DNA from: Pararobbsia alpina
GTDB lineage: Bacteria; Pseudomonadota; Gammaproteobacteria; Burkholderiales; Burkholderiaceae
Assembly (NCBI RefSeq): GCF_902859895.1
Contig: NZ_CADIKM010000017.1
Location: 1-64,000, forward strand
DNA length: 64,000 nt
Reading direction: 5' to 3'
The notes under the pieces: model-generated
Seen by the model: only the letters and a program-made list of their open reading frames with translations
Told to the model about the DNA's origin: nothing
The model's database searches: none
Made by a program: the position numbers and the translations under genes
Shown here: piece by piece, positions 50,517-59,200 of the stretch
Layout of the letters: every line of letters begins with the position of its first letter
How positions within the stretch are numbered: the first letter of the stretch is position 1

Positions 50517-50602
50517 GGGCTTCCCGCTGTCGCCAAGGCCCGTCTGCCTGGGCGGCCCGAGCGCCGCCCAGGCGAAAAACCGGGGCTCGAGTGGCCCTGG
50601 CT

Positions 50603-51367
50603 TCAGCGCCCCGCAAACGTCGGCGTCCGTTTTTCAATGAACGCACGCATGCCTTCCTTTTGATCCTCGCTCGCAAACAGGGCGTGGAAACTGCGTCGTT
50701 CGAACAGGATACCCTCGCGCAGGCCGAGTTCAAGCGCCCGGTCCACGACTTCGCGCGCCGCCATCGTGGCGGCCTTGCCGAAGCCGGCGATTGTATGGGC
50801 CGCCGCGAGGGTTTCCTCCATCAGCCTCGCGGCCGGCACGACCCGTGAGACGAGGCCCGCGCGTTCGGCCTCGTCGGCACTCATCGCGCGACCGGTCAGG
50901 ATCATATCCATCGCCTTGGCTTTGCCAATCAGACCTGTCAATCGTTGCGAGCCACCCATGCCGGGTATCACGCCAAGCCTGATCTCGGGTTGTCCGAAGC
51001 GGGCCGTGTCGGCGGCGAAGATCATGTCGCACATCATGGCGAGCTCGCAGCCGCCGCCGAACGCGAAACCTGCGACGGCTGCAATCTTCGGCGTGCGTAG
51101 TGTGCAGAAGCCATCCCATGCGGAGAAAAAGTCCTCATTGAGCATGTCCATGCATGACTTGTCCTTCATCTCCTTGATGTCCGCGCCGGCCGCGAAATAA
51201 TCGGCCGAGCCGCACAGCACGAAGCAGCCGACGTCGCTGTCGCGATCGAGAACTTTGAGCTTGTGCACGAGCTCATACGCGGTCTGCGAATCCAATGCGT
51301 TTTTTGCCGCGGGCCGGTTCAGCCGCGCGATGACGACGCGTCCGTGCTGCTCGATATGGACGTTCAT
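50603..51367 (-). CDS. Enoyl-CoA hydratase/isomerase (crotonase) family protein
   Basis: A 254-residue crotonase. [19 protein letters not shown], the oxyanion-hole segments [14 protein letters not shown] and [18 protein letters not shown], and the catalytic-loop region [20 protein letters not shown] with the Glu of E. coli FadB-type hydratases are all present; a second Glu-bearing motif, [18 protein letters not shown], also matches. A hydratase on an enoyl-thioester is expected. It lies 68 bp after the membrane flavoprotein gene and the adenylation gene on the same strand, so probably acts on the product of the adenylating enzyme. The ATG at 51367 follows AGG-rich sequence. Confidence 0.9.
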   Translation of the reverse strand: MNVHIEQHGRVVIARLNRPAAKNALDSQTAYELVHKLKVLDRDSDVGCFVLCGSADYFAAGADIKEMKDKSCMDMLNEDFFSAWDGFCTLRTPKIAAVAGFAFGGGCELAMMCDMIFAADTARFGQPEIRLGVIPGMGGSQRLTGLIGKAKAMDMILTGRAMSADEAERAGLVSRVVPAARLMEETLAAAHTIAGFGKAATMAAREVVDRALELGLREGILFERRSFHALFASEDQKEGMRAFIEKRTPTFAGR

Positions 51368-51435
51368 GGTGATCTCCAGAAAGGTGAGAGTCGAAGGTTT
51401 TCGTAAGGTGGTGCTCTTGTGGAACGGATGCTGTC

Positions 51436-52764
51436 TCACGAATCCCAGATCGCGCCATAGGCCGGGATGCCGCGACTTTCAAGTCCGGTGACGACCCGAT
51501 TGGTCAACGAGCGGTTCGCGATGCAGATCACTGCCTCGGCGCCCGATGAGGCATAGCCCTCATAGGCGAGTTCCAGCAGATCGGGCTTGTCGCGCTCGTC
51601 GGTGTCCCAGATCAGCGCGTCGGGTTGCGCCGCGAGGATTTCGTCGACGATTCCGTCGCCATACGTCTTGCGGGGGGGCCGGGTCGACCAGATCAGCCTG
51701 ATCGGCAGGCGCCGTGCGAGCAGGTGCGGCAGGACGGGACCGATGCCGCTTCCCGTCGCGATATAGACGACGGACCTGAACAGGGTCTCGATATGGGCGA
51801 CGCCGGCGGTCGTGATGCCTTTGACCCAGACGTGTCGTGGCGGGTCTTCGATGAAGGTGCCGGTCCAGTCGCCCGCACGCGAGATGATTATGCGGAAGCC
51901 GGCTTCTCCCGGGGCTGGGATATTCGCAAACGAATGCCATTCGAGCAGCGGATTGCGGCTGATCGCGGTCGACGAACCGAAAAAAGGCGTGACACCGTGG
52001 TCGAAACGCACGACGACGGCATGCGACGAGGGCCGCTCCACTTCGACGGCGACCTTGCGCAGGCGCAGCCACGGCAGCGCGACGCTGACACTCACGGCAA
52101 GGAGCATCCAGAACGAGAACGATGAAATCAACGCTCCGCCGAGGCTTGCGCTGTCATCATTGGCCAGTGCGATCGTTTGCGCCCAGAACAGCGCGAGCGC
52201 GGTCCAGCCGCCGAAACGGTGCACGCGTTCGAAGCCGTTGTGAAAGCGCGCCCGCATGGCGGGCAACGCCATGATCACGATCAGCAGTAGCACACCCAGC
52301 AGCGCATAGGCGAGCGTCATCCTCTCCCACGTCGCACCGGGTTCGCCCTCGACGGCCTGAACCGTCAGCGCCATGACATGAATCGCAAACCACGCGGTGG
52401 CGGCTGCTGCACAGCCGCTATGGAGCCCGCCGAAATGGTAGACCTTCGCGAGAGAGCGCCGGATCGCGAGGGGCCAGGTAGTCGGTGCGCGAGTCGCGAT
52501 CCAGAACAGAAGGTTGACCACATACTGCTGCCGGACCAGCACGGCGATCGACAGATTGACCACGACGAGATCGGCGAGCGTGGAGGGCGCAAGCAGGGTG
52601 GCCAGCATCGCGTTGCCTGCGCGAGGCGCGACGCCCAGCCATACGAGGTTGGCCACGATCACCAGCATGAACAGCCGGTGGTAGTGTGACAGCCACGATT
52701 GCGCACCGAGCCTGTGGACGATGTGCCGCTCTGCGGGAAGGCAACTATCGAGCGAATGATCCAT
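51436..52764 (-). CDS. Membrane flavoprotein with ferric-reductase-like fold
   Basis: A 442-residue protein. The N-terminal half has about six transmembrane helices with two similar His segments ([11 protein letters not shown] and [11 protein letters not shown]), possibly heme ligands. The C-terminal half is a flavodoxin-reductase-like domain: an FAD/ligand region ([13 protein letters not shown]), an NAD(P)-binding loop ([18 protein letters not shown]) and SRTRPP-like strands ([18 protein letters not shown]). The start at 52764 overlaps the adenylation gene stop (TGATG), with GGAG at 8 nt. From memory it resembles fungal TmpA-type membrane flavoproteins, some of which are fused to adenylation domains. 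The reaction is unknown. Confidence 0.72.
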   Translation of the reverse strand: MDHSLDSCLPAERHIVHRLGAQSWLSHYHRLFMLVIVANLVWLGVAPRAGNAMLATLLAPSTLADLVVVNLSIAVLVRQQYVVNLLFWIATRAPTTWPLAIRRSLAKVYHFGGLHSGCAAAATAWFAIHVMALTVQAVEGEPGATWERMTLAYALLGVLLLIVIMALPAMRARFHNGFERVHRFGGWTALALFWAQTIALANDDSASLGGALISSFSFWMLLAVSVSVALPWLRLRKVAVEVERPSSHAVVVRFDHGVTPFFGSSTAISRNPLLEWHSFANIPAPGEAGFRIIISRAGDWTGTFIEDPPRHVWVKGITTAGVAHIETLFRSVVYIATGSGIGPVLPHLLARRLPIRLIWSTRPPRKTYGDGIVDEILAAQPDALIWDTDERDKPDLLELAYEGYASSGAEAVICIANRSLTNRVVTGLESRGIPAYGAIWDS

Positions 52765-54431
52765 CAGAGGCACTCCGCAATCCGAGACGCGGTTTGCTCG
52801 TGATCGAGACCGGTATCCGTCTGCCGCCGCTCAAGAGCGATGCTCAGCAGCGCACGCTTGTCGATCTTGCCGCGGAAAGTCAGCGGAAAAGTATCGATGG
52901 CAATGACATAAGCCGGAACACAGTAGTAGGGCAGGTTTTGTCCGACCTGTCGCGCAGCGGTCGCGACATCCGCGTCACCCGGCCGCACAAAGCTCACCAG
53001 CGACCGGTCGTTGAGCTTCAGCGTAACGGCCTGCGCACACGAGGGGACGGTTTCGATGAGCGCCGAGACGGAGTCCAGCTCCACACGGAAGCCGCGCACC
53101 TTGACCTGATCGTCGACCCGTCCCAGATGCACGAGTTCGCCGTCAAGCGTCCAGCGGCCGAGGTCGCGTGTGCGGAACATGGTGTGCGCGCCGCCCAGGA
53201 AGGGGTCGGGCGCATATCGCTCGGCGTTCAGTGCAGGCTGATCGAGGTAGCCGGCCGAGACGCCGTCACCACCCGCCCACATCTCGCCGACCTCGCCGAT
53301 CGCGCAGGGTTGGCGCTCGGCGTCGAGAATGTAGACCGTGTTGTTCGGGGTCGGCTTGCCGATGGTCAACGCGCGGCCGTCGTTCCGATATTGCTGCATG
53401 GTGTTGACGATGGTCGTCTCGGTCGGCCCGCAACCGTTATAGAAGGTGCAGAACGCGGACCAGCGCTCGGCGAGCGATTGGGGGCAGGGCTCGCCGGCGA
53501 CTGCGACGGTCTTGACATTGATGCAGGCGTTCGGGTCGAGCGTGCCGAGAATCGAGGGCGTTGCAATAACGACGTCGGCCTGTCGGATGGCACGGGCGAT
53601 ATCGTTGTCGCGAATCACGAGTGTTGCGCCGTTCGCGAGGCAACCGAGAATTTCCCATGCGGCCATGTCGAAGGCGATGCTGAGGATCTGCGCGACGCGC
53701 ACATTGGGCCGCATGCCGAGATCGCCCGGTGCGGTCAGCACGATGTTCGAGACATTCCGATGCGTGACGCGTACGCCGTTCGGCATCCCGGTCGTGCCTG
53801 ACGTGAACAGGACATAGCATCCGTCGTCGGGGTCGGGTCGACGGGATGGAACGAACCTCGTGGGTCCGGCAACGTCATGCGCGCCCGTCGTGCGCATGAA
53901 TGTGTCGATGGCAATGCATAGGTGTCCATCGGACGTGGGCACGCTGTCGCGAAGGTCCGCGAGGGTCAGGATCACGCGTGTCGACGCGGTCCGCACGATG
54001 TGGCGAAGCTGCGTTTCAGCGGCGACACGGACATGCTGCGGCACATAGGCCGCACCTGCTTTCAGGATCGCGAGTATGCCTACCAGCATCGGAATCGAAC
54101 GCCGAACGAAGAGCGCGACGTTCTCGCCGGGCATCACGCCATGCATGGCCAGCAGCGCGGCGAGACGATTCGCCTGTCGGTCCAGTTCCTCATAAGTGAT
54201 CGTTTCGCCCAGATGTTCAGCGGCAATGGACTCCGGTCTCGAGCGGGCATGATGTTCGAATGCGTGATGAATGCAGCCATGAGCGGGGATCGCGCGCACT
54301 CCGCAGCCGAAGTCCTCGAAACGGTATCGGTCGCTGGCCGTCAGGTGGCTCAGCTTGTCATGCAGGAATGCGTAAGCTTTCGGGGTGGATGCTGCAATGG
54401 GTTGATGAGTCGATGCGTGAATTGTTTTCAT
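52764..54431 (-). CDS. Free-standing amino-acid-type adenylation enzyme
   Basis: A 555-residue ANL-superfamily ligase of the NRPS adenylation type. Core motifs: ITYEELDRQANRLAALL (A1), VLFTSGTTGMPNGVRVTHRN (A3), NGCGPTETTIVN (A5), FRTRDLGRWTLDGELVHLGR (A7), VDDQVKVRGFRVEL (A8) and FPLTFRGKIDKRAL (A10, catalytic Lys). Two usual residues differ: Asn replaces Lys in A3 and Arg replaces Gly in the A7 TGD. There is no carrier-protein or condensation domain, so it adenylates an acid and may pass it to CoA or directly to the coupled membrane flavoprotein. The ATG at 54431 is preferred over TTG at 54434. Confidence 0.84.
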   Translation of the reverse strand: MKTIHASTHQPIAASTPKAYAFLHDKLSHLTASDRYRFEDFGCGVRAIPAHGCIHHAFEHHARSRPESIAAEHLGETITYEELDRQANRLAALLAMHGVMPGENVALFVRRSIPMLVGILAILKAGAAYVPQHVRVAAETQLRHIVRTASTRVILTLADLRDSVPTSDGHLCIAIDTFMRTTGAHDVAGPTRFVPSRRPDPDDGCYVLFTSGTTGMPNGVRVTHRNVSNIVLTAPGDLGMRPNVRVAQILSIAFDMAAWEILGCLANGATLVIRDNDIARAIRQADVVIATPSILGTLDPNACINVKTVAVAGEPCPQSLAERWSAFCTFYNGCGPTETTIVNTMQQYRNDGRALTIGKPTPNNTVYILDAERQPCAIGEVGEMWAGGDGVSAGYLDQPALNAERYAPDPFLGGAHTMFRTRDLGRWTLDGELVHLGRVDDQVKVRGFRVELDSVSALIETVPSCAQAVTLKLNDRSLVSFVRPGDADVATAARQVGQNLPYYCVPAYVIAIDTFPLTFRGKIDKRALLSIALERRQTDTGLDHEQTASRIAECL

Positions 54432-54971
54432 CAAGGACTAGTCATCCGGGTTGGTTTAGAGGGCGTGGTGATCGCACAACGACGGATCAGTCGCGCCGCC
54501 CTGGCAAAACTTACAGGTGCGGACTCAAATTTTCTTCGAATCGTCGACTGTGATTCGATAGTGGACGGACGCTACGTTTTCAGGAAGACTGAATGTGCGT
54601 CGAGGAACACGGACGTAAATGAATCGGACTGGGTTACATATTGAGACACGGGAGAATATGAGTCGCCTTCACGCATGAATTCTCGCTTGGCCGCCGTTGA
54701 TCGTCGTTGGGCGGAGAGAACGCATGAATTGGACGGCGTGCGCCTTGGAAAGCACAGACTGATTGCCTTCTCTTCGAGGTTAACGAGGGGGCGCGGGCGA
54801 TGGTCCACTATTCACCCGATCCTGGCGGGGCTACTCGCCTCCAAAACCGGTGACCGGTGCATACTCGAACTGGATGGGCGTGCCCGGCGGCATCGAACAG
54901 GAGCTCACCGGATGATCGCCGGCATGGAGGACGCACGAAATGCACGAAGTGACGAGCGAAGGGATGCCGCA
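54432..54971. other. Divergent region between the adenylation and ferredoxin reductase genes
   Basis: 540 bp separating the divergent adenylation and reductase genes. Long frames on both strands extend into it but show no family motifs. No clear promoter or operator was found. Confidence 0.35.
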
Positions 54972-56024
54972 ATGACGGAAAAGGACCGAGACACCTGTGC
55001 ACTCGTCGAAACGACCGACGTGCTCATCATCGGCGCGGGTCCCGCCGGACTCTGGGCAATGTTTGAAGCGGGTGTGATCGGATTGCGCTGCGTGGCGCTC
55101 GATGCGCTCGATCGCGTCGGCGGCCAATGTACCGAGCTCTATCCGGACAAGCCGATCTACGACATCCCGGCCGTGCCACGTTGCAGTGCGCAGGATCTCG
55201 TCGACCGGCTGCTCGAGCAATGTGCGCCGTTCGGCTTTCCGATCCACCTGGGGCAACGCGCCGATGCGCTCGAGCGTGTCGGCGAGCGCTGGCGGGTCAC
55301 GTCCCGCGAAGGCCGTATCTTCGATACCGCGGCCGTGATGATCGCGGCCGGCAACGGTGCGTTCGAGCCGCAGCGCGTCGCTCTGCCCGAAGCGGCTAGC
55401 TTGGAGGGCCGGAGCTTGCACTATGCGGTCCGGCAAGCCGAACGTTTTCGGGGGCGCCGCGTACTGATCGCCGGTGGCGGCGACTCGGCGCTCGATTGGG
55501 CGCTTGCGCTGCGGGGCATTGCCACGCATATTACGCTGTTGCACCGGCGCGCCAATTTTCGTGCCGCCCCCGCGACGGCTGCCGCAGTCAAGGCCGCAGA
55601 GCAAGCGGGCCAAATCGACTTCGTGGTCGGCACGCTCGATGCGCTGCACGAGACGGCAGATGTGCTCACGGGCGCCCGCGTCAAGACACTTGAGGGGGAG
55701 CGCGAACTCGCCTTTGACGAACTGATCGCGCTCTTTGGCCTGGTCCCCGACCTCGGCCCGATTGCAGGCTGGCCGCTCGATGCGCGCGCGGGTCGGATTC
55801 CGGTTGATACGTCCAACTACGAAACCGCCTTGCCGGGTGTCTTCGCGATCGGCGACATTGCGCTCTACGACAACAAGCAAAAATTGATTCTGTCGGCGTT
55901 CCATGAAGGGTCGCTCGCGCTTCGGAAGGCCTATGCGTATGCATTCCCGGATCGCCAGCGCACGCATGTCCATTCGAGTTACGACACGGCGCTCCAGAAG
56001 AAACTCGGGCAACCGACCGCTTGA
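54972..56024 (+). CDS. TrxR-like ferredoxin-NADP reductase
   Basis: A 350-residue flavoprotein of the thioredoxin-reductase-fold ferredoxin-NADP+ reductase type. FAD site VLIIGAGPAGLWAMFEAG, the characteristic GGQCTELYPDKPIYDIPA, the NADP motif VLIAGGGDSALDWALAL and the C-terminal FAIGDIALYDNKQKLILSAF are present; there is no redox CxxC, which distinguishes it from thioredoxin reductase. It moves electrons between NADPH and a ferredoxin. The ATG at 54972 begins the fold. It is divergent from the adenylation/flavoprotein/crotonase genes. Confidence 0.9.
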   Translation: MTEKDRDTCALVETTDVLIIGAGPAGLWAMFEAGVIGLRCVALDALDRVGGQCTELYPDKPIYDIPAVPRCSAQDLVDRLLEQCAPFGFPIHLGQRADALERVGERWRVTSREGRIFDTAAVMIAAGNGAFEPQRVALPEAASLEGRSLHYAVRQAERFRGRRVLIAGGGDSALDWALALRGIATHITLLHRRANFRAAPATAAAVKAAEQAGQIDFVVGTLDALHETADVLTGARVKTLEGERELAFDELIALFGLVPDLGPIAGWPLDARAGRIPVDTSNYETALPGVFAIGDIALYDNKQKLILSAFHEGSLALRKAYAYAFPDRQRTHVHSSYDTALQKKLGQPTA

Positions 56025-56342
56025 ATCGATCGCGCCGGCTGGTCACGCTTCTCGGCACACGGTGCCCGGATTCACCTGGACGGGCGCGCGATGCGTCTTC
56101 CTGGCAGTTGGCCAGATTGGGTTTGTTTAGTAAACATTCGCGAAACGACTAAACATCATCTCGATTTATCAGATTTTTCTGCGCTTTGCCTCTCTTTACC
56201 TTAAGTCCTCCATTTTCTGCCGTTAACCGTATTGAAGGTGGGATTGCTTCGCCAAGACGACTATTTGGGGAAGGTGTCCTTATTTCGGCTCGGCCGAAGG
56301 GCCAGCTGTCGCTATCGGTAATTTTTGGCAGTCAGGTACTAG
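56025..56342. other. Upstream region of the LacI-type regulator
   Basis: No gene. It contains the palindrome at 56125-56135 and a T/C-rich stretch. A weak promoter for the regulator gene is likely here. Confidence 0.45.
56125..56135. promoter_or_regulatory. Palindrome GTTTAGTAAAC
   Basis: Perfect 5-1-5 palindrome, with a further half GACTAAAC at 56147-56154. It lies 208 bp upstream of the LacI-family gene and could be an operator for it. The motif differs from the CG-centred operators of most LacI proteins, so another regulator is possible. Confidence 0.35.
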
Positions 56343-57341
56343 ATGGGAACCACTGTTCGTGATATTGCGAAAGTCGCGCGCGTGTCGATCGGCACGGTAT
56401 CGCGTGCGCTCAAAAATCAGCCTGGCCTTTCCGAGACCACGCGGCGGAGGGTTTTATCCGTCGCTACGCAGATGGGCTACGACCATAGCAATCTGCGACG
56501 CAGCCGCATTCGGCGCATGACACTGGTCGCCGCGCGCGAGCACGGCAACTTCGCGAGCGCGACTTTCGTCGCGCAACTGCATGAGAGTGTCGAACGCGTG
56601 GGACGGGGCATGGGTATCGCAACGAGTACGCTCGCGTTCGATCCGACGGAGGACCTGCTTGACCAGTTGCGCCGGCATGCGCCGGATGCGCTGGCCATCG
56701 CGGGCCTGATCGAACCTGCGCACCTGCAGAAGCTCGCGATGCTGAATCGCCCGATGGTCCTGGTCGACCTCTGGGCACCCAATTTTCGCTGCGTCAATCT
56801 TGACAATGCGCTCGGCGCGCATCTCGCGATGACGCATCTGTTCGCGCGCGGGTGCCGGCGTATCGCGTTTATCGGCGGTTCACCCGCCCACTATGGGATC
56901 GCCCAGCGCGCGCTCGGTTTTCGGCGTGCGTATTTCGAAGCGGGGATGCCGTTCGATCCGGCGCTCGAGGTGACGATCGCGCCGGGCGTCGACGCGCAGG
57001 TCGGCGCGACAGCGGCCATGGAACGCCTGCTCGAACTCGCCTCGCCGCCCGATGCGGTATTCGCGTTCAACGACGTGGCGGCCCTGGCGGCCCTGCGCGT
57101 TTGCGAGCGACGGGGTGTCGCGGTACCCGGGGAGATGGCGATCGTCGGCTTTGAAGACGGCGAGGCGGCACGCGAAGCGTCGCTGACCACGATTGGGGTC
57201 GACAAGGCACGCCTCGGCGAAATGGCGGTCGACCTGCTGCTCGATACCGACCTCTCGCCTCGCAATGTGATCGAGCCGGTAACACTTACGGTGCGTGAAA
57301 GCACGCTGGCACTTGAACACGAGCATCGCTCGGGAACCTGA
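56343..57341 (+). CDS. LacI-family transcriptional regulator, probably of inositol catabolism
   Basis: A 332-residue regulator. The N-terminal LacI HTH is VRDIAKVARVSIGTVSRAL with the hinge LRRSRIRRM. A periplasmic-binding-protein-like effector domain follows, with AIAGLIEPAHLQKL, AFIGGSPAHYGIAQRALGF and VFAFNDVAALAALRV. It converges with iolB (29 bp between stops). Its place at the end of the iol operon suggests a repressor responding to inositol or an intermediate. The target operator should lie at the iol promoter outside the window. Confidence 0.88.
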   Translation: MGTTVRDIAKVARVSIGTVSRALKNQPGLSETTRRRVLSVATQMGYDHSNLRRSRIRRMTLVAAREHGNFASATFVAQLHESVERVGRGMGIATSTLAFDPTEDLLDQLRRHAPDALAIAGLIEPAHLQKLAMLNRPMVLVDLWAPNFRCVNLDNALGAHLAMTHLFARGCRRIAFIGGSPAHYGIAQRALGFRRAYFEAGMPFDPALEVTIAPGVDAQVGATAAMERLLELASPPDAVFAFNDVAALAALRVCERRGVAVPGEMAIVGFEDGEAAREASLTTIGVDKARLGEMAVDLLLDTDLSPRNVIEPVTLTVRESTLALEHEHRSGT

Positions 57342-57370
57342 ACGACGCTGGCATTGACCTACCGCGCCTG

Positions 57371-58198
57371 TCATCGCGGCGCGAGCATCCATTCGTGCGC
57401 GGGGTCGTTCTTGAAGTGCCAGATGCGCTTGGGTCCCGCCATCACATTCAGATAGTACGAGTCGTAGCCATACGGCACGACGACCGGATGATAGCCGCGC
57501 GGCACCATGACGACGTCGTGGTTCTCGACGGCGAGTGCCTGGTCGATATCGCGTTCGTCGGTATAGACGCGCTGGAACGCAAAACCCTGTGGCGGATCGA
57601 GCCGATGATAGTAGGTCTCCTCGAGGGAGCTTTCCTGAGGCACGTTGTCGGCATCGTGCTTGTGGGGCGGGTAGCTCGATGAGTGTCCGGCGGGCGTACG
57701 CACTTCGACCACGAGCAGCGACTCGGCTGTTTCGCTCTGCGGCAGGATATCGCGAACATAGCGTGTGTTGAGCCCCTGGCCGCGCACGCTGGCCTTGATC
57801 TGCCCGGGTTCGATCATTCGAAGCGGATAAAGGCCACTCGCCGGCGCATCGCAGACCGCGACTTCGGCACTCGCGTGAGCATCGGCATTCGCGACATGCA
57901 CGCGAGTACCCGGCGGCGCGTAGAGCGCGTAGGGACCGACATCGTCGAAGACCGAGCGGCGCTCGCCGATCGAAGCCCATCGCTGCGTGCCGGCTTCGAT
58001 CGACACTCTCCCGCTGAGCACGACCACACACATTTCGCGGTCCGCGAAATGCAGGTCGAGTGCATCCCCGGCGGCGCCCGGCGATACGACAGGCTCCAGC
58101 CGGTAGGCGCCGAACCCGACGAAGCGCCAGCCGGCCGATGCCGGCGTTACCCGGACGATCTCGCGTCCGGTTTCCTGTGACTTGACGAGCAGACTCAT
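57371..58198 (-). CDS. 5-deoxy-glucuronate isomerase IolB
   Basis: A 275-residue double-beta-helix enzyme, isomerising 5-deoxy-D-glucuronate to 5-dehydro-2-deoxygluconate. Conserved parts are GFGAYRLEPV, the cupin strand YPPHKHDADNVPQESSLEET carrying the metal His/His/Glu set, and VVPYGYDSYYLNVMAGP. It is the last gene of iolC-D-E-B; its start follows iolE by 9 nt. Full length and intact. Confidence 0.95.
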   Translation of the reverse strand: MSLLVKSQETGREIVRVTPASAGWRFVGFGAYRLEPVVSPGAAGDALDLHFADREMCVVVLSGRVSIEAGTQRWASIGERRSVFDDVGPYALYAPPGTRVHVANADAHASAEVAVCDAPASGLYPLRMIEPGQIKASVRGQGLNTRYVRDILPQSETAESLLVVEVRTPAGHSSSYPPHKHDADNVPQESSLEETYYHRLDPPQGFAFQRVYTDERDIDQALAVENHDVVMVPRGYHPVVVPYGYDSYYLNVMAGPKRIWHFKNDPAHEWMLAPR

Positions 58199-58207
58199 AC
58201 TGGAACC

Positions 58208-59200
58208 TCAGCGTTGGGATGCATGGAGCGCGGGCGAGCCGGTAGCGCGCGGCGCGTCGGACGACAGGGCAGGCGTGGCACCGGCGTGGGATGCGGCGGC
58301 ATGAGAAGCGACCAGGCGGTCCAGTGTTCGGAAACCCTTGTCCGCATAGCTATAGCTTGGCGCGACCGCGGGATCCTGTTCGGCCTCAACCACGAGCCAG
58401 CCACGGTAGCCGTGCTTCGCCAGACGCCCGATGACCGCGTCGAAATCGACTGCGCCGTCGCCAGGCACCGTAAACGCGCCATTGATGACCGACTGCAGGA
58501 AGGTCCAGTCGCCGTTGCGCGCGAGCCGCAGCACGTGTGGCCGCACATCTTTGCAATGCACGTGGCAGACGCGGCCGATATGCTTGTCGAGCATCGCAAG
58601 TGGGTCGCCGCCGCCGAAGGTGATATGGCCGGTGTCGAATAGCAGGCCGACATCGCCGCTCGTCATCGCCATGAGACGGTCGATATCGTCCGGCGCCTCG
58701 ACATAGGCACCCATATGGTGATGGTAGGCCACGCGCACTCCCTGCGACAGCGTGTAGGCTGCAAAGGTGTCGAGCCGCCGCGCATACAGTTCCCACTGAT
58801 CGTCGCGGATGAAGCGCGGCCGCTTCGAAAGCGAGACGGGTGAGCCCTGGATCGAATCGGCGACTTCCCCGTAAACCATCACCTTCGCACCACAGCGCGC
58901 GAGCAGTTCGAGGTGCGGTCCGACCGCATCGATCTCTTCCTGTGCCGAACGCCGCGCCAAGCGCCCCGAATACCAGCCCGAGACGAGTGCGAGATCGTAT
59001 TCGCCGAGCAGTGCGCCGAGTGCCTGCGATTCGCGCGGAAACTTGTTGCCGAGCTCGAAACCCTGATAGCCGATCTGCCTGCCCTCGGTCAATGCGACCG
59101 ACAGCGGCGTCTCGCCGCCGAGCGAGGGCAGGTCGTCGTTCATCCAGGACAGCGGGTTCACGCCGATGAGCATGTCGAAACTGTTTTGTGCGGCGGGCAT
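58208..59200 (-). CDS. Inosose dehydratase IolE
   Basis: A 330-residue TIM-barrel (xylose-isomerase-like) enzyme converting 2-keto-myo-inositol to 3D-trihydroxycyclohexane-1,2-dione. It begins FDMLIGVNPLSWMNDDLPSL; metal-ligand regions include LVSGWYSGRLARR, RVAYHHHMGAYVE, LFDTGHITFGGGD and VVEAEQDP. The C-terminal ~30 residues (Ala/Ser-rich) are an extension. The ATG at 59200 overlaps the iolD stop (ATGA), so a longer upstream frame is rejected. Confidence 0.95.
   Translation of the reverse strand: MPAAQNSFDMLIGVNPLSWMNDDLPSLGGETPLSVALTEGRQIGYQGFELGNKFPRESQALGALLGEYDLALVSGWYSGRLARRSAQEEIDAVGPHLELLARCGAKVMVYGEVADSIQGSPVSLSKRPRFIRDDQWELYARRLDTFAAYTLSQGVRVAYHHHMGAYVEAPDDIDRLMAMTSGDVGLLFDTGHITFGGGDPLAMLDKHIGRVCHVHCKDVRPHVLRLARNGDWTFLQSVINGAFTVPGDGAVDFDAVIGRLAKHGYRGWLVVEAEQDPAVAPSYSYADKGFRTLDRLVASHAAASHAGATPALSSDAPRATGSPALHASQR

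Noticed and set aside
53922-54644. 240-codon plus-strand frame opposite the adenylation gene
   Set aside because: Mostly antisense to adenylation core motifs; its extension into the gap has no ribosome site or recognisable motif.
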